NCBI GenBank assembly: GCA_045106235.1
Contig: JBGCEJ010000001.1
Coordinates: 1 to 64,000 of the forward strand
Length of the DNA: 64,000 bases
Source: UBA4427 sp045106235
Lineage (GTDB): Bacteria > Myxococcota_A > UBA9160 > UBA4427
Direction of reading: 5' to 3'
Shown in pieces: positions 43,601 through 53,160 of this stretch (the stretch's first letter is position 1; the number at the start of each line of letters is the position of its first letter). Below the pieces are notes generated by a model. That model had not been told where the DNA came from, ran no database searches, and worked only from the letters and a program-made list of their open reading frames with translations. Made by a program: the position numbers and the translations under genes.

Positions 43601-44914
43601 ATGCTTCGAGGGCGGTGTAGTGCCGTATTGGGGATGGTCTTGATGCTGGCGACAAGCCAAGCAGAGGCGCGGGAGGTCGGCCTCTTCGTCGAAGGGCGAA
43701 TTGGTGGAGACAGTAATGTCTTGCGCTCGGGACAGGAAAAGGTCGAAGATGGATTCTTCGAAATTTCGCCGCGGATTTCGCTTTCCGAGAAACATCGCCA
43801 GTTCAACTACGACATCGCCTATCGCCCAACCTTCAGGACCTTCGCGGAAACAGAGGACATCGATGGGCTGGATCATCTCGCTCGAGGAAATGGGACCTGG
43901 AGGGTGACACCCCTCGATGCCCTCTCCTTCAGCTTTCGCTATTCGAATCAGCGCCAGCTACGGGCCGAGCAAATTCTGGACGATTCGGGGCAGTTTTTTC
44001 CAGAGCCGAGCGATCGAAGCCGACTACGGCGGACGAATGCGCAACTTCGCTATTCGCGACAGCTCACGCCCGATTGGTCGGCGTTTCTTGCCGCTGATGT
44101 AGACGATTTTGATCCAACGCCCGATGGTCGACGCTCTCAAGCCGACACGCGCGCCTACTCCCTCCGCGGCGGAGGGGATCATGCCTTCGATGAGAAAACG
44201 AGCGCTGGGTTTTCGCTTGCCGGCCGTTTTCGGGATACCCGGGTTCAGCGGTTCGACTTCAACGAAACGGACGCGCCAGACGTCACTTCGGATCTAATCG
44301 ACCCGCGTGAAGACCGAAGAGTTCCTTCTTCGAAGACTCTGACCTGGGATCTGTCGTTTAACTTGTCGCGTCAGATCTCGGAGACGATGAGGGTTTCGGT
44401 TCAGGTCGGCCCTTCCTTCATTTCGACTAAGCTCGTACCCGACATTTTCTTCAGACGCGACGCGGCGCTTCCTGACGGCGACGACACGATCTACGATCAA
44501 CAAACGTCGATTTTTGCAGGGGCGTCTTTCGACAAGCGCTGGAGCAAGTCGAGGTTCACCGCGAACTACAGTCGGTCCGAGTTTCGCGGTGGCTTTACGA
44601 CCTCCGCAACAATCTCCGATGACGTGACCGTTCGTGGGGTCCATGAATGGAACCGTAGGCTCGTTAGCCGGCTCGACCTGGGCTGGAACCGACGTGTGCA
44701 GATCGTAGACGTCCCGGGTCTCAATAATTTGGATACCACGCAGTGGCGGGCGGTTTTGGTTAATACCTACCGGATCAATCGGAAGCTCAGCTTGATCGGA
44801 CAATACGCATTCTTGACGCAAGATATCGATGGCGGCGTCAACTCTCCCGGTGTGGGGGACACTCACACAGGATTTCTCTCTCTTCGTTACACGTTTGACC
44901 CCATCATTTTCTAG
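43601..44914 (+). CDS. outer-membrane beta-barrel protein of the polysaccharide locus
   Basis: A 437-residue protein with a signal peptide (about 1-23, ending AEA) and a long run of alternating amphipathic strands. It ends in YTFDPIIF, a typical outer-membrane barrel signature with terminal Phe. This matches the barrel proteins found between exporter and Wzz in exosortase/exopolysaccharide loci. Role inferred as part of the export conduit. Starts 11 bp after the exporter, with AGGAGG upstream. Confidence 0.82.
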   Translation: MLRGRCSAVLGMVLMLATSQAEAREVGLFVEGRIGGDSNVLRSGQEKVEDGFFEISPRISLSEKHRQFNYDIAYRPTFRTFAETEDIDGLDHLARGNGTWRVTPLDALSFSFRYSNQRQLRAEQILDDSGQFFPEPSDRSRLRRTNAQLRYSRQLTPDWSAFLAADVDDFDPTPDGRRSQADTRAYSLRGGGDHAFDEKTSAGFSLAGRFRDTRVQRFDFNETDAPDVTSDLIDPREDRRVPSSKTLTWDLSFNLSRQISETMRVSVQVGPSFISTKLVPDIFFRRDAALPDGDDTIYDQQTSIFAGASFDKRWSKSRFTANYSRSEFRGGFTTSATISDDVTVRGVHEWNRRLVSRLDLGWNRRVQIVDVPGLNNLDTTQWRAVLVNTYRINRKLSLIGQYAFLTQDIDGGVNSPGVGDTHTGFLSLRYTFDPIIF

Positions 44915-44929
44915 GGGCTGGTGCTCGTC

Positions 44930-46573
44930 ATGAATTCTGAACAAGGCAATCAAGTGATCGATCTCGTTGGGCTGGCGCGTCGCCGCGGAAAGCTCATCGC
45001 GGTCGTGTCTGGCGCACTCATTCTCGCGACCTACATGGTCGCGATGGCGCTTCCCAATATGTATACGTCTTCGGCGGTGATCTTGGTCGAGCCGCAATCC
45101 GTCGACGAGAGCTTGGTGAACTCCGGCGTGAACGAGAGTGATCTGAACGAGCGCCTTGGGATCATGACCTCCGAGATTCTGAGTCGCACGCGCTTGTCGA
45201 AGATCATCACTGATCTAGATCTCTATGAAGATGAGCACCATGACATGGAACGTTTTGAGGTGATCGACCTCATGCGATCCGATATCAGCATCGAACCCGT
45301 GACGAATGCGATTGAGGGACGCCAGGCGCGCAATCGCGATCTGAAATTCAATACCTTCCGCATCATTTTTCGTCATGATCAGCCCGCTGTCGCTCGGGAT
45401 GTGACTCAGCGAGTCGCGAACGATTTCATCAATGCGAATATCGATGGCCGGACGGAAGTCACGAAGAAGAGTCTTGAGTTCATGCAGGATGAGATTGAGT
45501 CGCTCTCTCGCGAACTTGCGACCGTCGAAGGCGAGATCTCTGGGATTAAGGCCGAGAATGTAGGTAGCCTGCCGGAGGAATTCGATTCTAACCAGCGCAC
45601 CCTTCAGTTCGCGCAGGCAGATCTGCGTGATGCACAACGCATCTTCGATGCTGCGATGAATGACGCTGCCTATTGGAAGAACCAAGCTCTGACCGCCTCG
45701 GATCTTTCATCGCCGAACGATTCGACGAGCCCGACGCACCGGCTTCGATCGCTGGAACTCGAACACAGCAGCATGCTTGCTCGCGGGTTTACGCCACGCC
45801 ATCCCGACGTGATTCGGGTCGAAGCGGAAATGCGAATGCTTCAGGACCAACTCAGGTCTTCTGCGAGTACCGGTGAGGAGGAGGCGCCGCAAACGATCGC
45901 GGAGCAGAATGCACGTGCAGAGCAGGGGCGTGCCAAGTTAAGAGCGACATCGGCCGCCGAGGATATTGAGCGGCTGCGCGCTGAAATCGAAGTCTATGAA
46001 GCTCGCTTGGGATCGACACCCGGAGTGGCTGAGCGCCTTGATGCGCTCACTCGGCGCTACGAACAGCTCGATCGGAGTTATCAGGACTTCAGCGCAAGGT
46101 TGCAGCAGGCTGGCGTCCAGGCGGATATGGAGCGACGACAACTCGGCGAGAAGTTTCTTATTTTGGAACCCGCCGAACGTCCTCGCGAGCCGAGCTCGCC
46201 TAACCGTTTTCTGTTGCTCGCGCTGGGTACGATCTTGGGCGTAGGGCTTGGTCTGGGCGCCGGTCTCCTGGCGGAGATGACGGATTCTTCTATGCACACG
46301 TCGAATGATCTTCAATCTGCGCTGGGAATCCCCGTTTTGGTTTCGGTTCCCAAAATCATGCTCGAATCAGATCGTGTTGCGCGCTCAAGGAAGGTTTTTC
46401 GGGAGGCCTTGCTTGCGGCGGTCTTGGTGACGCTGGTCTTGGTTAGCGGCGTAGCGACCTATTTCTGGGTCAATGGTGATTTTACCGGCCCCGAGATAGA
46501 CGAGTCGGTCGAGGATGACTCGGCTTCCGCAAGCCGAATCACGCCTGAATCGCTTGGGCTTGGTCATGGTTAA
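44930..46573 (+). CDS. Wzz-type chain-length determinant
   Basis: A 547-residue inner-membrane protein. The first transmembrane helix is about 21-43 in the N-terminal Wzz domain (IDLVGLARRRGKLIAVVSGA), followed by YTSSAVILVEP. A long periplasmic coiled coil covers about 170-400, and a membrane segment lies near 425-450 after a proline-rich PAERPREPSSPN. A third hydrophobic segment sits near 490-515, with an acidic tail. It sets polymer length and would partner the tyrosine kinase two genes on. Start chosen at ATG 44930; GTG 44921 is too near the ribosome-binding site. Confidence 0.88.
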   Translation: MNSEQGNQVIDLVGLARRRGKLIAVVSGALILATYMVAMALPNMYTSSAVILVEPQSVDESLVNSGVNESDLNERLGIMTSEILSRTRLSKIITDLDLYEDEHHDMERFEVIDLMRSDISIEPVTNAIEGRQARNRDLKFNTFRIIFRHDQPAVARDVTQRVANDFINANIDGRTEVTKKSLEFMQDEIESLSRELATVEGEISGIKAENVGSLPEEFDSNQRTLQFAQADLRDAQRIFDAAMNDAAYWKNQALTASDLSSPNDSTSPTHRLRSLELEHSSMLARGFTPRHPDVIRVEAEMRMLQDQLRSSASTGEEEAPQTIAEQNARAEQGRAKLRATSAAEDIERLRAEIEVYEARLGSTPGVAERLDALTRRYEQLDRSYQDFSARLQQAGVQADMERRQLGEKFLILEPAERPREPSSPNRFLLLALGTILGVGLGLGAGLLAEMTDSSMHTSNDLQSALGIPVLVSVPKIMLESDRVARSRKVFREALLAAVLVTLVLVSGVATYFWVNGDFTGPEIDESVEDDSASASRITPESLGLGHG

Positions 46574-46584
46574 CGGGGCGCAGG

Positions 46585-47487
46585 ATGTATAAAGAGTACT
46601 ACGGACTCGTTCGCTCTCCTTTCGAGATGACCCCCGATCCCTCTTTCCTGTACATGGGAGAGGCGCATCGGGAGGGGCTCGCGACGCTCGTCTATGCCGT
46701 TAATTCCGGCAAGGGCTTTGTGATGCTCTCGGGTGAGGTAGGGACGGGCAAGACGACGCTCTTGCATGCGCTTTTGTCGCAGCTGGATTCGCAGACGAAT
46801 TCGGCGTTCATCTTTAATCCCAGGCTGGATCCGATCGGGTTCTTCCGGATGCTCTTCGATGAACTCGATATCGGTCAGGCTTGTGAAACGAAAGCCGAGT
46901 ACCTGCTCGCGCTGAATCACTACTTGATCGAGAAGCTGGCCGCGAATGAAAAGGTGCTCTTGATCGTGGATGAGGCGCAGAACCTCTCGACGGAAATGTT
47001 GGAAGAGATTCGGTTGCTTTCGAACCTCGAGACGCCGACCTCGAAGCTGATTCAGATCATGCTGGTCGGGCAGCCCGAGCTCGAGGACCTGGTGGATCAG
47101 CCTGAGCTTCGCCAGCTGCGGCAGCGCATCGCTCTTCGGCATAGACTGCGACCGTTCAACGAGCAGGAAATCGATGCCTATGTGAACGAGCGATTGGCCA
47201 AGGCGGGATATACCGGTGGCGCGCTGTTCAAGAAGAAGGCGATTAAAGAGCTTTTTCGCGTCACGCAGGGGACGCCGCGAATGATCAACAACGTATGCGA
47301 TGGCTCGCTGCTCGCGGGATATGCCCGTCAGCGCTCGACCATTGGTCCAGAGATTGTTCTTGAGGTCGCGCATGATCTCGGGCTGATCGGTAAGGACGAG
47401 GTCGAAGGATCGGCCGACACGAACGGTAGTACCGACGAGACGCCGAAACGGCGCCCGCGAAGAAGATTGTTCCGGTTCCGCCGCTAG
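46585..47487 (+). CDS. ExeA-like AAA ATPase of the exosortase/polysaccharide locus
   Basis: A 300-residue cytoplasmic ATPase. It begins YKEYYGLVRSPFEMTPDPSF, has Walker A SGEVGTGKTTLL and Walker B VLLIVDEAQNLS, a sensor region in IMLVGQPELEDL and RHRLRPFNEQEIDAYV. It belongs to the ExeA/GspA-like group that recurs between Wzz and the tyrosine kinase in exosortase loci. Its work is presumed to be energising or regulating export. The C-terminus is basic (RRPRRRLFRFRR). Confidence 0.87.
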   Translation: MYKEYYGLVRSPFEMTPDPSFLYMGEAHREGLATLVYAVNSGKGFVMLSGEVGTGKTTLLHALLSQLDSQTNSAFIFNPRLDPIGFFRMLFDELDIGQACETKAEYLLALNHYLIEKLAANEKVLLIVDEAQNLSTEMLEEIRLLSNLETPTSKLIQIMLVGQPELEDLVDQPELRQLRQRIALRHRLRPFNEQEIDAYVNERLAKAGYTGGALFKKKAIKELFRVTQGTPRMINNVCDGSLLAGYARQRSTIGPEIVLEVAHDLGLIGKDEVEGSADTNGSTDETPKRRPRRRLFRFRR

Positions 47488-47519
47488 GCGGTCCGGTCGA
47501 GAGTTCAGGGAGAGAAGAA

Positions 47520-48368
47520 ATGCCCAAGCATTATGAAGCGCTTCAGCGTGCCGAAGAAGAACGACGCCGCAAAGTGTCCGGCGTCGAGTCTGCGGTCCCG
47601 GCCGCCGTGTCCTTCGAAGGTCCGGTCGCGCCGCCCACGCCGCGCTCGAAGGCGCCCGGTTTTTTCAGTCGGCTCTTTAAGGACCGAAAGGCATCGGACG
47701 TCGAAGCGCCTAACGAGGCGAATAAGCGTCGCATCTCGCTGCTGCAACCTGACTCCTACGTCGCTGAGCAGTATCGAAGTTTGCGCGGCCGGCTCGATTC
47801 CCTGGCCTCGACGCGCACGCTGAAAACCATTGCGGTGACGAGCGCCAATTCCGGGGAAGGGAAGTCCACCTGCTCGGTGAACCTCGCGACCGTGACGGCG
47901 ATGAGCGTGGGGCGAAACGTTCTGCTCATCGACTGCGATTTGCGGCGCCCCAAGGTGCACTGGACTCTCGGCCTGCAGCCCCAGGTGGGACTCGCCGAGG
48001 TCTTGCTGAACCAAGCCAGCGTTGAGGATGCGATTCAGAAACTCGACGGGCTCAGCCTCGATGTGCTGCCGGTCCGTTCAATTCCGTCGAATCCATCAGA
48101 GCTGTTGGCGTCGCCCGAAATGAGGCGGCTCATCGAAGACGTAGCAGGGCGCTACGACCGGATCATTCTGGATACGCCCGCATGCCTTGGTCTGCCTGAC
48201 GCGAAGAGTGTATCGGAGCTTTGCGATGGCCTAGTGATGGTCGTGCGCGCTGGAGTGACGCCGCAGGAAGAGGTTCAGGCCGCGCTTGATGTGCTGGACC
48301 GACGTCGTGTGGTGGGACTTGTGCTCAACGGTTCGGAAACCACGCGTGAGCAGTACGGGTACTACTAG
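47520..48368 (+). CDS. tyrosine autokinase (BY-kinase) of the polysaccharide locus
   Basis: A 282-residue stand-alone CpsD/CapB-type kinase. Residues 1-75 are a variable linker. Walker A SANSGEGKST is at about 109, the A' motif LLIDCDLRRPK near 140 and Walker B RIILDTPACLG near 220. The C-terminus EQYGYY is a short tyrosine cluster for autophosphorylation. It would be activated by the Wzz protein upstream and cycle with it during polymer export. 32 bp after the ATPase. Confidence 0.9.
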   Translation: MPKHYEALQRAEEERRRKVSGVESAVPAAVSFEGPVAPPTPRSKAPGFFSRLFKDRKASDVEAPNEANKRRISLLQPDSYVAEQYRSLRGRLDSLASTRTLKTIAVTSANSGEGKSTCSVNLATVTAMSVGRNVLLIDCDLRRPKVHWTLGLQPQVGLAEVLLNQASVEDAIQKLDGLSLDVLPVRSIPSNPSELLASPEMRRLIEDVAGRYDRIILDTPACLGLPDAKSVSELCDGLVMVVRAGVTPQEEVQAALDVLDRRRVVGLVLNGSETTREQYGYY

Positions 48369-48483
48369 TTTTCTGACGGATCGTAAAATGAGACGTGATC
48401 CCGTCTATCCTTCGCGGCGTCTGATTCTGAATGGGTGTTCCGAGCGGCGCTGTCCGCAAGAACCGGCCGAGGAGATTTGAACG

Positions 48484-49647
48484 TTGGACGTTTTTCGTGC
48501 CATCGTAATCGCCATCGTTGCGGCGGGTGTAGCGGGGCTGATGACGCCGGTCGTGATCCGTTTCGCACGGCGCGTCGGTGCGGTGGATCGTCCGAACGAG
48601 CGCAAGGTGAGCCGTCGGGCCGAGATGCCGCTGCTCGGCGGACTCGCCGTGGGCGCAGGCATTGCGGGTGGCTTCGTCGCGGCATGGCTCGTCGGCGTCG
48701 AGCCCGGGGTGTGGCCGCAGGCTCTTGGTTTCGCCGCGGGAGCGGGCCTGTTGATGCTCGTTGGGGCCTGGGACGACCGTTTCGCGATGCGCGCCTCGGT
48801 CAAGCTCGGCTTCCAGATTCTCGCAGCCTGCATCGCGATTCGATCAGGTTTCGGTGTTGATTTCTTTAGCAACCCGATTTCAGGCGAGACCTATGTCGTG
48901 CCGCTCTGGATTCTCTGGCCGGTCTCGCTGGTTTGGATCGTCGGCGTCACCAACGCGATGAACCTGATCGATGGTCTCGACGGCCTCTCGTCGGGGCTCG
49001 GCGCGATTATCGCCGCAACGCTGACCGTCATTTGTTGGCAAGCGGGCCAGTGGGGCGGCGTCGTGATCGGCCTCGCCTTGTTCGGCGCGCTCCTTGGCTA
49101 TTTGCCCTTCAACTTCCCGCCGGCTCGCATTTTTCTCGGCGATACGGGGTCGCTCCTGATCGGGTTTGGTCTCGCGCTTCTGGCGCTCGAGGGCTACCGA
49201 AAACAGGCGTTTCTCGCGTTCATCGTGCCGATCCTCGCTCTCGCCATTCCGCTGCTCGATACGCTGCTCTCGATTGTGCGCCGGGTTCGAAGCGGCCGGG
49301 GCGTCTTCTCGCCCGACAAGCTGCATATGCATCACCGCCTGCTTCACCGCGAAGGTTCTCACAAGAACGCGGTCTTGATGCTCTACTTTCTCACCGGCTG
49401 CTTCTGTATGATCGCGGTTTCGTTTTCGCAGTTGGACGGCTGGCTGGCCTTCGTATATCTCGCCGCCGTGGTCGCTGTGACAGTTCGGCTTCTCCGCAAC
49501 CTCGATGCATTCTCGCTCGATGTGCCCGCCGACCCGGAGAGTGACTCTGACGCTGCTGAAGCGTCGGGCGTGGCTGCGGGCGGTTCGGTCCCTTCGATGG
49601 ATGCGGTTGAGTCTGCTGCAGCGGTCGAAGGAGATGGCCCTGGATGA
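48484..49647 (+). CDS. WecA/MraY-family phospho-sugar transferase
   Basis: A 387-residue polytopic protein with about ten transmembrane helices. Diagnostic segments are VDRPNERKVSRRAEMPLLGG, GAWDDRFAM, VTNAMNLIDGLDGLSSG, FPPARIFLGDTGSLLIGF and the cytoplasmic HMHHRLL. It moves a sugar phosphate, probably GlcNAc-1-P, to undecaprenyl phosphate and so starts the repeat unit. Start is TTG with GAGGAG upstream. Its C-terminal tail (about 335-387) is acidic and disordered, and the last codons overlap gmd (ATGA). Confidence 0.9.
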   Translation: MDVFRAIVIAIVAAGVAGLMTPVVIRFARRVGAVDRPNERKVSRRAEMPLLGGLAVGAGIAGGFVAAWLVGVEPGVWPQALGFAAGAGLLMLVGAWDDRFAMRASVKLGFQILAACIAIRSGFGVDFFSNPISGETYVVPLWILWPVSLVWIVGVTNAMNLIDGLDGLSSGLGAIIAATLTVICWQAGQWGGVVIGLALFGALLGYLPFNFPPARIFLGDTGSLLIGFGLALLALEGYRKQAFLAFIVPILALAIPLLDTLLSIVRRVRSGRGVFSPDKLHMHHRLLHREGSHKNAVLMLYFLTGCFCMIAVSFSQLDGWLAFVYLAAVVAVTVRLLRNLDAFSLDVPADPESDSDAAEASGVAAGGSVPSMDAVESAAAVEGDGPG

Positions 49648-50666
49648 CCCAACAACCCGACACAACATCAGGACGCCGGGCATTGATCACAGGCGTGACG
49701 GGGCAGGATGGCTCCTACCTCGCCGAGCTGCTGCTTGAGAAGGGCTACGAAGTCCACGGCATCGTGCGCCGATCAAGCACCGAGACCTTTGAGCGGATCC
49801 AACACCTGACCGGCCGAATTGAACTGCACCAGGCCGATCTGCTCGATCAGGTTTCGCTCGTGAATACGATCCGGGCCTGTGCCCCTCACGAGCTCTACAA
49901 CCTGGCGGCGCAGTCCTTTGTGCCCACTTCCTGGGCCCAGCCGTCGCTGACCGGGGAGTTCACAGCGCTGGGCGTGACGCGCATGCTGGAGGCGATTCGG
50001 GTCGTCGATCCAGGGATCCGCTTTTATCAAGCCTCGAGTTCTGAGATGTACGGCCGCGTCCAAGAGACGCCCCAGAACGAGGGGACGGATTTTTATCCGC
50101 GGAGCCCCTACGCCGTGGCGAAGCTCTACGGGCACTGGATCACCGTGAACTATCGCGAGAGTTACGACCTATTTGCCGTCTCGGGAATCCTCTTCAATCA
50201 CGAATCGCCCCGCCGGGGCCGCGAATTCGTGACGCGCAAAATCACGGAAAGCGTCGCCAAGATCAAATTGGGCCTCCAGGAGACGCTGCATCTCGGAAAT
50301 ACGGACGCGATGCGCGATTGGGGCTACGCCAAAGAGTACGTCGAGGCGATGTGGATGATGTTGCAAAGGGAAGAACCCCTGGATTTTGTGATTGGGACGG
50401 GCAAGCAGAACTCAGTGCGAGACTGCTTCGAACTGGCCTTTTCACATGTCGGGCTCGACCCATCAGATTTTGTTCGAACGGACCCGAACCTTGTCCGGCC
50501 CGCGGAAGTCGACACGCTGTTGGCGGACCCGACCAAGGCGCGTGAGGAACTCGGCTGGGTTTCACGGACTTCGTTCAAGGAACTCGTTGAGATCATGGTG
50601 GAAGCCGATCTCGAAGCTCAGGAAAAGGCCAGCGGTCGTCGTCGGGGAGACCCAGGGACGCGCTGA
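49644..50666 (+). CDS. gmd: GDP-mannose 4,6-dehydratase
   Basis: A 340-residue extended short-chain dehydrogenase. NAD(P) motif GVTGQDGSYLAE, RRSSTETFERIQHL, the catalytic SSSEMYG, YAVAK (Tyr/Lys pair) and GILFNHESPRRG are those of Gmd. It makes GDP-4-keto-6-deoxymannose, the precursor of GDP-fucose, rhamnose or perosamine. The partner reductase or aminotransferase is not in this window. Overlaps the initiating transferase by four bases. Confidence 0.9.
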   Translation: MTQQPDTTSGRRALITGVTGQDGSYLAELLLEKGYEVHGIVRRSSTETFERIQHLTGRIELHQADLLDQVSLVNTIRACAPHELYNLAAQSFVPTSWAQPSLTGEFTALGVTRMLEAIRVVDPGIRFYQASSSEMYGRVQETPQNEGTDFYPRSPYAVAKLYGHWITVNYRESYDLFAVSGILFNHESPRRGREFVTRKITESVAKIKLGLQETLHLGNTDAMRDWGYAKEYVEAMWMMLQREEPLDFVIGTGKQNSVRDCFELAFSHVGLDPSDFVRTDPNLVRPAEVDTLLADPTKAREELGWVSRTSFKELVEIMVEADLEAQEKASGRRRGDPGTR

Positions 50667-50680
50667 CGCGGAGGAAGAAA

Positions 50681-51997
50681 ATGAATATTGCCGTCATCGG
50701 AACCGGTTACGTCGGGCTTGTTACGGGCGCGTGCTTCTCGGAGTTTGGTGTCCAGGTGACCTGCGTCGACAAGGCTGAGGACAAGATCGATGCTCTGATC
50801 CGGGGCGAGATTCCGATCTATGAGCCTGGGCTTGAGGACCTGGTTGCCCGCAATGTGAGGAGCGGACGACTCGCGTTTACCTCGGATTCCGTGGAGGCGA
50901 TGGATCAAGCTCTGGTCATCTTTGTCGCAGTGGGAACGCCCGCTGCCGCCGATGGCAGTACCAACCTGACTTACGTCGAGGGTGTCGCTCGCGAGATTGG
51001 CAAGCAGCTCGACAGCTACAAAGTTGTCGTCACCAAGAGCACCGTGCCGGTCGGAACCGCGGATAAGGTGCGCGGTTGGATTCAAGAAGAACTCGACGCG
51101 CGGGGTGAGACTGCTCGTTTCAGCGTGGCTTCCAACCCCGAATTTCTGCGCGAAGGGGCGGCCATCGGTGACTTCATGCGCCCCGACCGCGTTGTGATCG
51201 GAACGGACGAGAATGATGACCAAGCCCTCGCGATTCTGAAGGACCTCTACCGACCGCTCTATCTCAACGAGACGCCCTTCGTTGAAACGAACGTTCGGAC
51301 AGCTGAGCTCTCGAAGTATGCGGCGAATGCGTTCCTCGCGACGAAGATCTCGTTCATCAATGAGCTCTCCGTACTTTGCGAGAGTGCCGGCGGCGACGTT
51401 CAGCACGTGGCGAAGGCGATGGGCCTCGACCGGCGCATCGGCAAGAAGTTTCTCCACGCTGGCCCTGGCTACGGCGGTTCGTGCTTTCCGAAAGACACGC
51501 TGTCTGCGGCCCATTTCGCCAAGGAGCTCGGTCACGAGTTTGCGATCGTTGAAGCGTCGATTCGCGTCAATGAGCGACAGCGAATGCGCATGGTCGACAA
51601 GATCGTGACGGCGCTTGATGGCGACGTCGAAGGCAAAACCGTGGCAATTCTCGGCCTGTCATTTAAGCCCGAGACCGATGATATTCGGGAGGCGCCCGCG
51701 CTGGAGATTATTCGGGGCCTGCTCGATCGCGGTGCCAAGGTCCAGGCATACGACCCCGCCGCCATGGCCGAGTCAGGTCGGTTGATTCCAGAAATGTCGC
51801 TTTCGAAAGACGCCTACGGCGCGCTTGAAAACGCCGACGTCATGGTCATCGTGACAGAATGGAACGAATTCCGGATGCTCGACTTGGACCGCGCCAAGGA
51901 AGTGATGGCCGAGTCTCGAATGGTCGACCTCCGCAACATCTACGATCCCGCCCGCATGTCTGGCGCCGGCTTTCGATATTGGGGCGTCGGCCGCTAG
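50681..51997 (+). CDS. ugd: UDP-glucose 6-dehydrogenase
   Basis: A 438-residue NAD-dependent enzyme giving UDP-glucuronate. N-terminal GTGYVGLVTGACFSEFG, STVPVGTADKVR, SNPEFLREGAAI, catalytic Cys in GYGGSCFPKDT, and the C-terminal LGLSFKPETDDIREAP. GDP-mannose dehydrogenases are close relatives; the general pattern suits Ugd best. 14 bp after gmd. A uronic acid in the polymer would fit the heparinase-like protein at 30.5 kb. Confidence 0.92.
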   Translation: MNIAVIGTGYVGLVTGACFSEFGVQVTCVDKAEDKIDALIRGEIPIYEPGLEDLVARNVRSGRLAFTSDSVEAMDQALVIFVAVGTPAAADGSTNLTYVEGVAREIGKQLDSYKVVVTKSTVPVGTADKVRGWIQEELDARGETARFSVASNPEFLREGAAIGDFMRPDRVVIGTDENDDQALAILKDLYRPLYLNETPFVETNVRTAELSKYAANAFLATKISFINELSVLCESAGGDVQHVAKAMGLDRRIGKKFLHAGPGYGGSCFPKDTLSAAHFAKELGHEFAIVEASIRVNERQRMRMVDKIVTALDGDVEGKTVAILGLSFKPETDDIREAPALEIIRGLLDRGAKVQAYDPAAMAESGRLIPEMSLSKDAYGALENADVMVIVTEWNEFRMLDLDRAKEVMAESRMVDLRNIYDPARMSGAGFRYWGVGR

Positions 51998-52093
51998 CGG
52001 CTCCCCCGGTCCGGCTCAGCTGAACCTCCGGTCACCCGCTCAGGCCAATCTCAGCGTATTCGGAAGATTTTTTGCCTTTATTGAACCCCTCGT

Positions 52094-52109
52094 TGTGACG
52101 TTGGTCACT
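52094..52109. promoter_or_regulatory. Crp-type palindromic operator upstream of the Crp/Fnr gene
   Basis: TGTGA-N6-TCACT, containing the perfect inverted repeat GTGAC-N4-GTCAC (52095-52108). It is about 115 bp before the start codon of the Crp/Fnr regulator and matches the E. coli Crp half-site spacing. Likely autoregulation (inference). Confidence 0.6.
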
Positions 52110-52223
52110 AAGCGAGAGTGGGGTTGAGACGTACGATCCCGCTGAACGGCAAACTCGCATCGACAGTTCGGAACAACCGCAGAGGTGGTGGTTTCTGGCA
52201 TGACGCGCCGCGAGGAGGTTCAG

Positions 52224-52925
52224 ATGAATACGACAGGTACAGTTCGCAAGGATGTTCTTGATTCGCTTCGTGCGATTCCGCTCTTTACGCGGGTCTCCGA
52301 GGGAGATCTCGAGGAGCTGGCTTCCCACCTGATCGAGCGCCGCTTCCCCAAGAACTCCACGGTGGTCGAGGAGGGGCTGCCCGGCGACTACATGTACGTG
52401 ATTCGTGAGGGGCGAGCCAAGGTCACCAAGGCCTCGGAAGACGGTCGAGAGAAGATCATGAATTTTCTCGAAGCAGGCGCGTTCTTTGGAGATATGGCGC
52501 TGCTCGGAGACGAGACACGCTCGGCCAGTGTGAAAACCCTGGAGGAATCGACCCTTCTGGCGCTCTCGCGCCGAGACTTCATCGATCTGCTTCGGCAGAG
52601 CCCTGACCTCTCTTTGGCCGTGATCGAAGAGCTGGCGAATCGGTTGCGAGAAACCAACGAACAAGCGCGTTCACTTTCTTTCCAGGGCGTCGAAGAGCGC
52701 ACCCGGAATCTCTTCGAGCGCATCGCGCGAAGCGAGGACGGATTCCCCGATCGGAGAATTACGCCCGCACTGACCCATCAGCAAATCGCGGACATGGTCG
52801 GGACCTCCCGTGAGACCGTGACCCGGGCGATCAAGCAGCTCAAGGAGTCCGGCTGGCTCGCACAGGAAGGGAAGCGGTACGTGATCCCGGTCGGCGACCC
52901 CGCCCCTCAGCCGAGCTCGTTCTAG
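52224..52925 (+). CDS. Crp/Fnr-family transcription regulator
   Basis: A 233-residue regulator. The cyclic-nucleotide-type sensor barrel covers about 20-140 (VVEEGLPGDYMYVIREGRAK, GAFFGDMALLGDETRSAS), a dimer helix follows, and the winged helix has HQQIADMVGTSRETVTRAIK. No cysteine cluster, so it is not an oxygen-sensing Fnr; GDMAL/RSAS resembles a cyclic-nucleotide pocket, so cAMP or c-di-GMP binding is possible. ATG 52224 has GAGGAGG seven bases upstream and is preferred to GTG 52185. A Crp-like palindrome lies in its promoter region. Confidence 0.9.
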   Translation: MNTTGTVRKDVLDSLRAIPLFTRVSEGDLEELASHLIERRFPKNSTVVEEGLPGDYMYVIREGRAKVTKASEDGREKIMNFLEAGAFFGDMALLGDETRSASVKTLEESTLLALSRRDFIDLLRQSPDLSLAVIEELANRLRETNEQARSLSFQGVEERTRNLFERIARSEDGFPDRRITPALTHQQIADMVGTSRETVTRAIKQLKESGWLAQEGKRYVIPVGDPAPQPSSF

Positions 52926-53160
52926 TCAGGCCCCCCTCTGTCCTATCCTTGCTCGCCTTGTCCGAGTCGGTTCAAGATCTGGCCTTCGGCACAGATCGTG
53001 GGGCAGGGGGATTTAGGATCGGTGCCCCGCGTCCGATGAACCCGTTGGGCCTGCGCCATGTGGCCTGCTTGTGGCGTGGCATGACGGGATGGCGCACTCT
53101 CTCGGCCCATTCGGTTTCCCCTCGGGCTCGTCGTTTTCGGCGAGCGAAAAAGGACGCATC

